Below, piece by piece: positions 18,208 to 26,122 of a DNA stretch of 56,356 nucleotides (position 1 is the stretch's first letter; each line of letters starts with the position of its first letter). The notes under the pieces are model-generated. The model searched no databases. It was not told where the DNA came from and saw nothing but the letters and a program-made list of their open reading frames with translations. The stretch comes from Candidatus Shapirobacteria bacterium (GTDB lineage Bacteria; Patescibacteriota; Microgenomatia; UBA12405): the NCBI GenBank assembly GCA_028704635.1, contig JAQWFB010000003.1, forward strand, positions 1 through 56,356, in the 5' to 3' direction. The position numbers and the translations under genes were made by a program.

Positions 18208-20034
18208 TTAGTATCCGCCTATAAACTTCATCGTTTCCGCCTGTTCCTCTATTGCTTTTTTAGCTGCTTGTTCCGGGTTTTCTAATATCGATAAAAGTAA
18301 TTCTGGTTTTTCAACCAATTTAATTTTAGCCATATTTTTTCTGGCTTTATTTATATTTTTTAAAATAATATTCGAAACTTCAATTAAAACTTCCTTCCAA
18401 AATATTTCTTTAAATTTTTTTTTATTGGCTGTTTTTTTAAAAATTTCTATTGCCACTGGATTAATAAATCCTTTTTTTAAATCATCTTCCCAATCATGAG
18501 CATCATCATTTAATTGTCTGGCAATCAGATAATTTTTAAAAAATTTCCAAAGATTTTTAACCTCAGGTGAATTTTTATCAAAACCCAATGAATACAAAAT
18601 CGCCATTGGCCCCAACGCATGGCCTAAAGATTTTTTTGCTAATTGCGAATAATCAACATAATTAGGCAATTTTTTATCATCATAGCAATTAACAACTTCC
18701 CAGTAATTAGCCGCATCAATTTCATCCATCGTTTTATTAAACACATCGGCAAAATCTGTTTTTGGCAAAATACTATTATATATCAGCGCCAATTCTCTCA
18801 AACATACATTCGCCATCGACAATGTTTTTTTGTCTCCATCACCATCTAAAAAATCATCATAAATCGTATACGCAATCCAACCATAAAGATTAGCCAATCC
18901 ACATCGAACAATTAATTTTTTTGATACTTTTGCCCCATTTTTTCCCAAAGACTTATAAAAAATATATGGCAATAAAGTAATACTTTTTTTACAATTTCTT
19001 TCTGGTATTTTGGACAAAAATTTTGTTCGATTATTAGCGATTTGTAGTATTTCTTGGTGAATTTCATCAGCCACTTTATCCTTTTTTTGAACAAGATTAG
19101 ACACAGTTTTTAAAAAATATTTATTTAATGCTTCAACACAAAAAGCTGTTGTCAGAGCCATTGAGCCAGCATAATAAGTTTCTCTGTTTATTGCCGGATC
19201 AATACAAAAAGCACTTGTCTTCCAAGAACCATTTTTTTTCTGATTCTTAATCAAATAATTAATACTCGATCGCACCTTTTTTGGATCCATTCCTAAATTT
19301 AAAAGGGCACTGATCGCCAGGGCTGTATCCAATGGATTTCCCCAATTGTCATCATTTTTCTTCATTAAAATTATTTTCACTAATTTTTTACATTCTGTTT
19401 TGCCGAAAAAAAATCTAGAGATAAAATAAACAATCGGATAAATTGACGGATAATAAGGCGATATTAAATCTTTTTTTTCAATTGCCAATTTAATTAATTT
19501 ATTAATATTTTCTAACTCAATTTCTTGTAATGACAAAAAATAACCTATATTACTATTTACTGCCAAATCAACATCTTTCCATGCTTCATCCACACTTTCC
19601 GAAACCAGCCAAGTTTTATATGGGCCACCTTCTTTTTTTTCCATCGTCGTCAATAACGTCACAATTTTAGCCATTGCCGCTCCGTCAATTAACTTTGAAT
19701 CATATTTATAAATTCCACTCAAAGCACAAAAAGTATCATCCAAATCATCGGGATAGGGCATTCTTTTACTTTCTTTTGCCTGGCGTTTCCAGTAATTAAA
19801 TGACCAATAATCACTTTTTTGAGATAAAAGAAAATCAACTAACTTCTTTTTAATTTTTTCTGACTTTTCTATCGAATCTAAGCAAGATAAAATTAAAACT
19901 GATGGAAAAATAGAATTATATTTTTTAGCCTTATCAAAATTATTTCTATCTAGACTCGACCAACTCCAAAAACCATCATCTTTTTTCTGTTGACTTTTAA
20001 TAAAACTAATTGCTCTATTTATATTTTTTTTCAT
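18208..20034 (-). CDS. Putative bifunctional terpene cyclase (class II DLDD plus class I DDFLD domains)
   Basis: 608 aa. The N-terminal half (about 1-320) has alpha/alpha-barrel QW-type repeats (QQKKDDGFWSW, NQKKNGSWKTS) and the class II protonation motif DLDD at 97-100. The C-terminal half (about 375-600) is all-helical, with DDFLD at 393-397 and NDDAHDWEDD at 509-518, resembling the DDxxD and NSE/DTE metal-binding motifs of class I terpenoid synthases. The combination resembles bifunctional diterpene synthases. It overlaps the histidine-kinase gene by 20 nt, so expression is tied to the two-component system. No prenyl-diphosphate synthase is in the window. Alternative: a prenyltransferase-fold protein with degenerate activity. 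Fold assignment fairly sure, product unknown. Confidence 0.7.
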   Translation of the reverse strand: MKKNINRAISFIKSQQKKDDGFWSWSSLDRNNFDKAKKYNSIFPSVLILSCLDSIEKSEKIKKKLVDFLLSQKSDYWSFNYWKRQAKESKRMPYPDDLDDTFCALSGIYKYDSKLIDGAAMAKIVTLLTTMEKKEGGPYKTWLVSESVDEAWKDVDLAVNSNIGYFLSLQEIELENINKLIKLAIEKKDLISPYYPSIYPIVYFISRFFFGKTECKKLVKIILMKKNDDNWGNPLDTALAISALLNLGMDPKKVRSSINYLIKNQKKNGSWKTSAFCIDPAINRETYYAGSMALTTAFCVEALNKYFLKTVSNLVQKKDKVADEIHQEILQIANNRTKFLSKIPERNCKKSITLLPYIFYKSLGKNGAKVSKKLIVRCGLANLYGWIAYTIYDDFLDGDGDKKTLSMANVCLRELALIYNSILPKTDFADVFNKTMDEIDAANYWEVVNCYDDKKLPNYVDYSQLAKKSLGHALGPMAILYSLGFDKNSPEVKNLWKFFKNYLIARQLNDDAHDWEDDLKKGFINPVAIEIFKKTANKKKFKEIFWKEVLIEVSNIILKNINKARKNMAKIKLVEKPELLLSILENPEQAAKKAIEEQAETMKFIGGY

Positions 20035-21398
20035 CAGGCTTCATTTTAATCGGAAATTTAATTGTAAATAATGTTCCCTTTTTTAATTTACTTTCCACCT
20101 CAATTTTCCCACCAAATTCTTTTTCCACAATAGTTTTAGTTATATAAAGTCCAATTCCAGTACCTCGCTTAGTGTCTTTAGTTGTAAACAACGGATCAAA
20201 AATTTTTTGTTTAGTTTCTTCATCAATACCGCAACCAAAATCCTCAACTATTAATATTACTTCGCTTCCATTAGTGTCTAATTTAATATTAATTTTTCTA
20301 TTTTCTTTTCTCTTTATTTCATAATATGAATCAATTGCATTAGAAATTAAATTACTGACCAATTGATAAAATCTAAGTGAATTACCAAAAGTACAAATTT
20401 TTTTATTACCAATAATATTAACTTGAATTTTCATTTCTTTAGCTTTATATTCAAAATTTTCCATCACTGTTTCAATTTCTACCCATGGCTCATAAATACA
20501 ATTCGTTTCTTGTTGTTGAACTTGTTTTCTCACTGACACAATCAACTTTTCCATTTGTCTAGTTCCTTTAATTGCTCTCCTAACAACTGGGTCAATTTTA
20601 TTTAATTCAGACGATATTTTATTTTTTGTTTGTAATTCTATATTACTTAAACTTAAAGATACTTGAGTTAATGGATTAACAATATCATGAAACATTCCCG
20701 CCGTTAATCGTCCAAAATCAGCAAATTTATATAAATTTACCATTCTTTCTAATTGAACTTTTTTTAGTTCCTTTGTTCTTTTTTCAACTTCAATTTCCAA
20801 GTTATCCCGCTCTTTTTTTAAATCATTTTCCGATTTTTTCGCCCGTTTTAACGCTTTTTCAATTTCTCTATTATACAACCAAGAAACAATAGCAATTATA
20901 AGAAGTGTAAAAATGGCTACTAATATTGACCCAATCATTGGTGATTGATCCCAAGTTTGATATTTTAATATTCCATTTTTTTGTAAACAAGTTAATAATA
21001 ATAAAACAATTCCATGAATAATTACTAAAAAAAAGGAAAAATTTGATCCAATCAAAATTCCACCAACTACTATGGTAAGTGCCAACAAAATCCAAGCCTG
21101 GGGAATAATTGTACCAAAACGAAATTCGAGATAATGTGCTGATAACGATAAAGCCATTATTATTATCAATGACGATAATTCTAAAAAAAAGACCTTTTAT
21201 TGTAAAAAAATTCAACCACCAAAAAACAACCAAAATCACCAATGGAAGAATTTTATTTAACGAATCAGCTGTTGTATTAAAATTTGGAGAAAAAACATTA
21301 ATAAGCGTAGTCCAAAAAGAAAGAAACAAAATCCCGTTTAAAACCACTTTCAATACTAATATTTTTTCGTTTTCTTCTTTTGTGGTTACAAACCTCAC
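20015..21398 (-). pseudogene. Six-TM sensor histidine kinase split by a homopolymer frameshift
   Basis: The N-terminal frame (GTG at 21398, MRFVTTKEENEKIL) encodes two TM segments and runs to the A8 run at 21183-21190 (T8 on the coding strand). The kinase frame (ATG at 21157-21169, through 20015) begins just after it with the remaining TM segments. Seven T residues would join them into one protein of about 460 aa. Kinase parts: coiled coil (about 100-140 of the downstream frame), H161 in GMFHDIVNPLT, N-box NLISNAIDS, G1 DFGCGID, G2 GTGIGLYI. Possible readings: sequencing error, true pseudogene, phase variation or transcriptional slippage. The downstream part alone still has three to four TM segments plus a complete kinase core and could be translated from 21169. 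Encoded between the 37-aa peptide and the terpene cyclase. Confidence 0.8.
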
Positions 21399-21405
21399 AT
21401 ACTAA

Positions 21406-21519
21406 TTATACTTGCCACGGAGCCATAGAAGAAGTTATTGCGGTAACTAAAAACATACCCAAAATAGAAGCATTTCTTGCCTTTTTATCAGTCAAAACTT
21501 TTTTCATTAATTCTTTCAT
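21406..21519 (-). CDS. 37-aa hydrophobic peptide between response regulator and kinase
   Basis: Short ORF beginning MKELMKKVLTDKKARNASIL, ending in TSSMAPWQV. It has one of the few strong Shine-Dalgarno sequences in the window (AAGGAGA at 21524-21530, 4 nt before the ATG). A basic N-terminus is followed by a hydrophobic stretch and a short Pro-Trp tail, like a signal peptide precursor or a small membrane peptide. The stop is 7 nt before the GTG of the kinase, so it may also act as a translational coupler. Role unknown; a peptide signal for the adjacent kinase is an inference. Confidence 0.65.
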   Translation of the reverse strand: MKELMKKVLTDKKARNASILGMFLVTAITSSMAPWQV

Positions 21520-21582
21520 TTTTTCTCCTTTTTTAATTAATAATTTAATAGTAACTTAATATTAAATTAATCAGTAATTAAT

Positions 21583-22251
21583 TCAAGCAGTTATTTTATA
21601 TCCTAAACTATGAACCGACTTAATCATTTTAATTCCAAACTGTCGGTCGATCTTGTTTCTTAAATAATTAATATGAACATCAACTGTATTAGTCAATTGA
21701 TTTGTATCACTTTCCCACACATGTTCCAAAATCATACTTCTCGTCAATACCTTACCAGCGTTACGCATCAAATACTCCAATAATCTAAATTCTTTTAATC
21801 TAAGCTCAATTTTGTCTCCCTTATATTCAGCTGTATTGGAAATTGTATCTAAAATTAAACCATTTACAGACAATCTATCAGACGAAAAACCATTAGGAGC
21901 TCGTCTTATTAAAGCTTGCAATCTGGCATGAAGCTCTTCAAAACTAAACGGTTTAGTTAAATAATCATCTGCTCCTAAATTAAGAGCATTAATTTTATCT
22001 CTGGTTTCCGATTTTCCTGTCAACATTATAATCGGTGTTTTAATCTCACCTTCTCTAATATTTCGGCAAACTTGAAATCCATCAATATCAGGCAAAACCA
22101 CATCCAGCACTATTGCATCATAATCATTATCAAACACTAATTCTTCTCCTTTTTGTCCAGTAAAAGCAATGTCGATTGCATAATAAACTTTTAACATTTC
22201 CTTAATCGAACTTGCCGTTTGTCTTTCATCCTCAATTAACAAAATTTTCAT
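21583..22251 (-). CDS. OmpR/PhoB-family response regulator
   Basis: 222 aa. Receiver domain (1-118) with acidic pocket IEDE, phospho-acceptor D50 in IVLDVVLPD, LTGKSE switch region and K in YLTKPFSF. C-terminal winged helix (about 128-222) with the RLKEFRLLEYLMRNAGKVLTRSMILEHVW and VHINYLRNKI motifs. Natural partner of the downstream kinase, separated by the 37-aa peptide gene. Probably controls the terpene-cyclase operon and possibly its own. No confident operator was found upstream. Confidence 0.93.
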   Translation of the reverse strand: MKILLIEDERQTASSIKEMLKVYYAIDIAFTGQKGEELVFDNDYDAIVLDVVLPDIDGFQVCRNIREGEIKTPIIMLTGKSETRDKINALNLGADDYLTKPFSFEELHARLQALIRRAPNGFSSDRLSVNGLILDTISNTAEYKGDKIELRLKEFRLLEYLMRNAGKVLTRSMILEHVWESDTNQLTNTVDVHINYLRNKIDRQFGIKMIKSVHSLGYKITA

Positions 22252-22366
22252 ATTTAATCAAACTTTGCTTAACAATAATTTAACTTGTAACCAATTAAAC
22301 ACTATAAAAATTAAAAAAATCTAAAAAAAAACCAAGTAAATTAAAGTTAAATGTATTTTAATCTAA

Positions 22367-23446
22367 TTAAAGTGCAGATACAAATCCAATTACAAAAACT
22401 ATCAAAATCAAAATAATTAAACTAGAAATTAAATAATTTTTTTTCAATTTAAACATCATCAAGCAAATTATTATTGTTGAAACAAAAATACTACCAGCTC
22501 CAATTCCTCCCAAAATTGATCCAAAAGATAAATTAAAAAGTAATAATGTTGCTATTGGTAAAAATACTGCTAGTAAACTAGATATTTTTTCTGGCACTTT
22601 AAAATCACGATAAAAAATTTCATGAAAAACATTCATAAAATTAATCGATCCTTTAAAAGTTGCCAGTAATCCAAAAACAGAGATTATTATCGCCACCAAA
22701 TAAGAAGTTTTAGCTAATCCTGTCACACTATCTTCAGTTAAATTGTTTCCAACCAATTTTATAATTGCGTAACTAAAAATTACATAAACTACAAAAGCTA
22801 AAAATAATCCCATAATTGATGCCCATGTTAATTTTATTTTTACTTTTTTTTCACCACGTAAAATTTCTTCCATTTCTGGAATTACAGTAAAACCAGACAA
22901 AGCAAAAACTACCACTCCAAAAAAGGCTAAATTAAAACTTTGTAATCCAATTTTTGGTAATGGATTAATTAAAACTATTTGCAATAATAAAAGAACAATC
23001 AATATCGCCACAAAAGGTAAATAATCCAAGATAATTTTTATTTTTTTTATTTTCAATAAATACCCCACTATTATCAATAATAAAAAGAATGCCACTGAAA
23101 AAAAACTATTTATTGGTAATAAAATTTGAATAAACCCTGACCCTAATTTAATACACGCCAACATCACTCCCAATCCAGAAATGATTAAACTCATCAATGC
23201 CAAATACTTAAATTTTTCACCTAAATATTTTTTTGCATAACCAGGTAACTGATGATCACCTTGTGTATTACAAATAATTTGTACATAAAAAATATTTACA
23301 ACCGCTGTTACCAGGGCAATCAAAAACATTCCAATTACTGACCAAAAAAAATTAGAATTATATAAAAAGTAGGGGAGAGCAAAGATTCCTGCTCCCATTA
23401 TCCCTGAAAACTGCAGTAATATCGCTCTTATAAATTTACTTTTCAC
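22367..23446 (-). CDS. Amino-acid permease-like transporter
   Basis: 359 aa, GTG start, about ten TM segments. The N-terminal motif SGIMGAGIFALPY is typical of the APC superfamily (AAAP/aromatic amino acid permeases). A likely unwound-helix region FALSGFTVIPEME recalls the second core repeat. Substrate cannot be named; amino acid import would fit a host-dependent bacterium. 15 nt separate it from the upstream Hsp20 gene. Confidence 0.8.
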   Translation of the reverse strand: MKSKFIRAILLQFSGIMGAGIFALPYFLYNSNFFWSVIGMFLIALVTAVVNIFYVQIICNTQGDHQLPGYAKKYLGEKFKYLALMSLIISGLGVMLACIKLGSGFIQILLPINSFFSVAFFLLLIIVGYLLKIKKIKIILDYLPFVAILIVLLLLQIVLINPLPKIGLQSFNLAFFGVVVFALSGFTVIPEMEEILRGEKKVKIKLTWASIMGLFLAFVVYVIFSYAIIKLVGNNLTEDSVTGLAKTSYLVAIIISVFGLLATFKGSINFMNVFHEIFYRDFKVPEKISSLLAVFLPIATLLLFNLSFGSILGGIGAGSIFVSTIIICLMMFKLKKNYLISSLIILILIVFVIGFVSAL

Positions 23447-23461
23447 TACATCAGTATAAGT

Positions 23462-23872
23462 TTATTCCGCTTTAATAGTAATTTTTTTAGGTTGTACTTT
23501 TGGTGACTTAGCAAAAGTCACTGTCATCATTCCATTTTTACATTTTGCCTCTGGCTCAGCCTTGTCGTCAATATCACCAGGCACTGTTAATTGGTAATAA
23601 AACGATTGCCTTGATTGTCGAATAATTTTTTTCTTTTCTTCTTTTTCAATCATTTCTCCTTTAATCGTTAAAATTCCTTTATTGTAAGTAATATCAATGT
23701 CTTTTGGATCAATTCCTGGAACCGCCGCTTTAACATAAACACCTTTTTCATCCTCAGAAATTGATAAACCATTATCATTATTTGATGTTATTAAATCATC
23801 GTTCCACCATGAATCTAAATCAGAGGGAAACCAGGGAGTCATTAATAATTTTTTGGGCACTAACATATTCAT
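23462..23872 (-). CDS. Small heat-shock protein, Hsp20 family
   Basis: 136 aa from the ATG at 23872 (the frame extends to a TTG at 23884). Alpha-crystallin domain from about residue 35: VYVKAAVPGIDPKDIDITYNKGILTIKGE, then FYYQLTVPGDIDDKAEPEAKCKNGMMTVTFAK and a PKKITIKAE tail. ATP-independent holdase. The flanking genes give no functional hint. Confidence 0.92.
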   Translation of the reverse strand: MNMLVPKKLLMTPWFPSDLDSWWNDDLITSNNDNGLSISEDEKGVYVKAAVPGIDPKDIDITYNKGILTIKGEMIEKEEKKKIIRQSRQSFYYQLTVPGDIDDKAEPEAKCKNGMMTVTFAKSPKVQPKKITIKAE

Positions 23873-23926
23873 ATATTTATACAAACAATTAATTACCCTA
23901 ATCTAAAACACTAATATTAAAAAAAA

Positions 23927-24280
23927 TTAAAATATTTTCGGAATAAAAATTATCAAACCAACTATTGCCGCCACTATTGCAATTACTAATACTGATCCTG
24001 CGGCTATATCTCTCGATTTAGTTGTCGCTTCATAACTCAATTTATTAACATCCCTCACTGTATTACTTAATTCTTCCACACTGGAATTAACTAGTTCGGC
24101 CGACCAAACTAATGAAATCAATATTAAAACTATTATCCATTCATTTACCGACAATTGATAATACCAACTCACAAATATCACCACTAAAGTTGCCACTCCG
24201 TGGAATCTCATATTTCGTCCTTCAAAACCATTAATAATCCCTCTAAAAGCATAAACAAATCCCATTAAAAATTTCTTCAT
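23927..24280 (-). CDS. dgkA: Diacylglycerol/undecaprenol kinase, DgkA family
   Basis: 117 aa, three TM segments. Family signature WSAELVNSSVEELSNTVRD with the catalytic glutamates, an N-terminal amphipathic FVYAFRGIINGFEGRNMRFH stretch, and KSRDIAAGSV after the signature. Gram-positive-type members phosphorylate undecaprenol for cell-wall carrier recycling. The start lies 3 nt before the stop of the upstream toxin gene, although functional relation is unlikely. Confidence 0.93.
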   Translation of the reverse strand: MKKFLMGFVYAFRGIINGFEGRNMRFHGVATLVVIFVSWYYQLSVNEWIIVLILISLVWSAELVNSSVEELSNTVRDVNKLSYEATTKSRDIAAGSVLVIAIVAAIVGLIIFIPKIF

Positions 24281-24283
24281 AAA

Positions 24284-24628
24284 TTATTTTACCCCAATTT
24301 CTTTTAGATAACCCTTTATCCTTTCCCTGTCTTCATTTACCTTATCACCCTTAAAATATATTTCCAAAAAACAAATTTTATTTTCCTTTGGATAGTAAAC
24401 ATAAACTAATCTTAAGGTTGAACCTTTAAGATATCGACAAAACAATCGAGTTTTAACCACCTTAATTTCTTCACTATTGTAAATAATTTCTGAATTATTA
24501 CTTTGACCTGTCGGAAATAATTCCAAAGCGTCTTTCAAAACATTCAAATCTTTTTCCAGCGAAAGATATTTTTTAAACAACCGTTTAAATTCTTTATCAA
24601 AAATAGTTAAACTTTCATAATTGATCAT
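24284..24628 (-). CDS. RelE/ParE-like toxin partner of Panacea antitoxin
   Basis: 114 aa from the ATG at 24628, overlapping the antitoxin gene by 14 nt; the frame extends further into the antitoxin gene but that N-terminus is not plausible. The pattern FDKEFKRLFKKY (N-terminal helix), TRLFCRYLKGSTLRLVYVYYPKENKICFLEIYFK (antiparallel strands) and a C-terminal helix ERIKGYLKE fits a RelE-superfamily mRNA interferase or related toxin. The pairing supports the call more than any single residue. Confidence 0.65.
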   Translation of the reverse strand: MINYESLTIFDKEFKRLFKKYLSLEKDLNVLKDALELFPTGQSNNSEIIYNSEEIKVVKTRLFCRYLKGSTLRLVYVYYPKENKICFLEIYFKGDKVNEDRERIKGYLKEIGVK

Positions 24629-25385
24629 GACTGTAATCTCGAACCGAATGAACCGAATCACGATAAAAAACCGATTCGTAATCCAACACTTCACCTTGTT
24701 TTTTAACCATCCAAGGAATATCTGTATGCGAGTAATCAGATAATTCTTTAGCTGTTTTATCGGACAAACGATTTAAAACATCATCAATATGAGCAATCTC
24801 TTGGCCATTCAATCTTGATAAATTAGGGGATACTTTTGGTAAATATTTTCTCTGAGGATATTCAAAAAATTTGCTTTGAACTTCTTCCAATTGACCATTT
24901 TTACTCATATCTTCAACCACTTTTTTAAAATGAATCGGAGTTGGCCCATAATTGTTACGAATATATTTAGCCCCAATTAATTGCTCCTCATATTTTTCAT
25001 AATAATCAAAATCAATAAAATAAAGTATTTTATAAATAGCCGTCTCGCCGATATTTGGCTTAGAGCCAATTTTAGTCAAAATATATAATAAAACTTGTTT
25101 AAATTTTTCTAAATTATTTTGAGGCACATCAATTCTAATTTCGTTTTTATCTTCTTTTGTTCCTTTTTTTCCACTAGACTCAATAATAATTTCTTGTTGA
25201 TTTAAAAACGAATCCAAAGACAATCCATAAAGATCAGAAAGTTTTTTTGCTTCAGTAATGGTCAAATCTCTAGAGCCTTTTTCAATTTCGAGATATGTCG
25301 GCCGAGAAACACCAATATGTTTGGCCACAAACGATTGATTAAAGCCATTTTTAAGTCTTAATTTTTTAATAAATTTGTCAAGCAT
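24615..25385 (-). CDS. HTH-Panacea (DUF4065) antitoxin
   Basis: 256 aa from the ATG at 25385 (a TTG lies 6 nt upstream). N-terminal XRE-type HTH (about 8-62: NQSFVAKHIGVSRPTYLEIEKG), a charged linker, then a Panacea/DUF4065 domain (about 95-225: LYILTKIGSKPNIGETAIYKILYFIDFDYYEK, YGPTPIHF). Panacea domains are known neutralisers of diverse toxins (Kurata, Atkinson and colleagues' PanAT work). The HTH suggests autoregulation. The toxin gene follows with an overlap. Confidence 0.85.
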   Translation of the reverse strand: MLDKFIKKLRLKNGFNQSFVAKHIGVSRPTYLEIEKGSRDLTITEAKKLSDLYGLSLDSFLNQQEIIIESSGKKGTKEDKNEIRIDVPQNNLEKFKQVLLYILTKIGSKPNIGETAIYKILYFIDFDYYEKYEEQLIGAKYIRNNYGPTPIHFKKVVEDMSKNGQLEEVQSKFFEYPQRKYLPKVSPNLSRLNGQEIAHIDDVLNRLSDKTAKELSDYSHTDIPWMVKKQGEVLDYESVFYRDSVHSVRDYSHDQL

Positions 25386-25441
25386 GCCCAAGTATAGCCA
25401 TTGTCAAATACTTTGTCAAATGAAATGTAAAAAAAGTTTAC

Positions 25442-26122
25442 TCATATTAACCTTAATTCCACACAACTCGAATAATTATTTCTCGTGACAATTATATGAT
25501 CGACTACTGAAATACCTAATAATTTACCAGCTTCAATTAATCTTTTTGTTGTATTAATATCTTCATTCGATGGGGTAGGGTCGCCCGATGGATGATTATG
25601 AGCTATCACTATATGTGAAGCATTATTTAATATTGCCTTACTAAAAACTTCACGAGGATGAACCAAACTTGCATTTAATATTCCTATTGAAATTTCATCA
25701 AATATTAAATTATTTTTGGTATCAAAATATAAAATTACAAAATGTTCTTTTTTTTCTTTTCCTATTTTTTCTCGCAAAAATTCAAATATTTTTTTTGGGG
25801 AGTCTAATAAATTTTTTGGATCTATTTTTTCTTTTGTATATCTTTCAGAAATTGCTTGAAAAAGTTTTATTCCAAATGCGTTTGATGATCCAATACCCCT
25901 AATCTTTTGAAGTTCCTCCAATGTCGAATCAAGAACACCATTAAGTCCCTTAAAAGTTTTTATTGCTTCTTTTGCAGTTTGCTTGCAATCCTTACGAGGA
26001 GTTCCTAATGTTAAAAGAAGTTCGATTATTTCATAATCTAAAAAACCATCTAAACCAGATTTTAAAAATCTCTCTCGTAGACGTGCACGGTGCCCCGTAT
26101 TATTCACAATTTTATTTATCAA
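25442..26122 (-). CDS. radC: RadC-family JAB-domain protein
   Basis: 226 aa, TTG start overlapping the preceding gene by 11 nt. N-terminal helix-hairpin-helix region (IRGIGSSNAFGIKLFQ) and C-terminal JAB/MPN metalloprotease-fold domain with the conserved IAHNHPSGDPTPSNEDINTTKRL zinc motif and a final DHIIVTRNNYSS. The cellular role of RadC is unclear; copies in accessory loci often go with defence or mobile genes. Here it is the third gene of a MazG / nuclease-ATPase / RadC operon. Confidence 0.9.
   Translation of the reverse strand: MINKIVNNTGHRARLRERFLKSGLDGFLDYEIIELLLTLGTPRKDCKQTAKEAIKTFKGLNGVLDSTLEELQKIRGIGSSNAFGIKLFQAISERYTKEKIDPKNLLDSPKKIFEFLREKIGKEKKEHFVILYFDTKNNLIFDEISIGILNASLVHPREVFSKAILNNASHIVIAHNHPSGDPTPSNEDINTTKRLIEAGKLLGISVVDHIIVTRNNYSSCVELRLI

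Noticed and set aside
20871-21398. Independent 175-aa membrane protein
   Set aside because: Its N-terminal 60 residues fit as the missing TM segments of the kinase, and its remainder after the T8 run is an out-of-frame reading of the kinase gene.
24284-24694. Longer 136-aa version of the RelE-like toxin
   Set aside because: The extra N-terminus (MKCWITNRFFIVIRF) is encoded within the antitoxin gene; the ATG at 24628 gives a standard toxin length.
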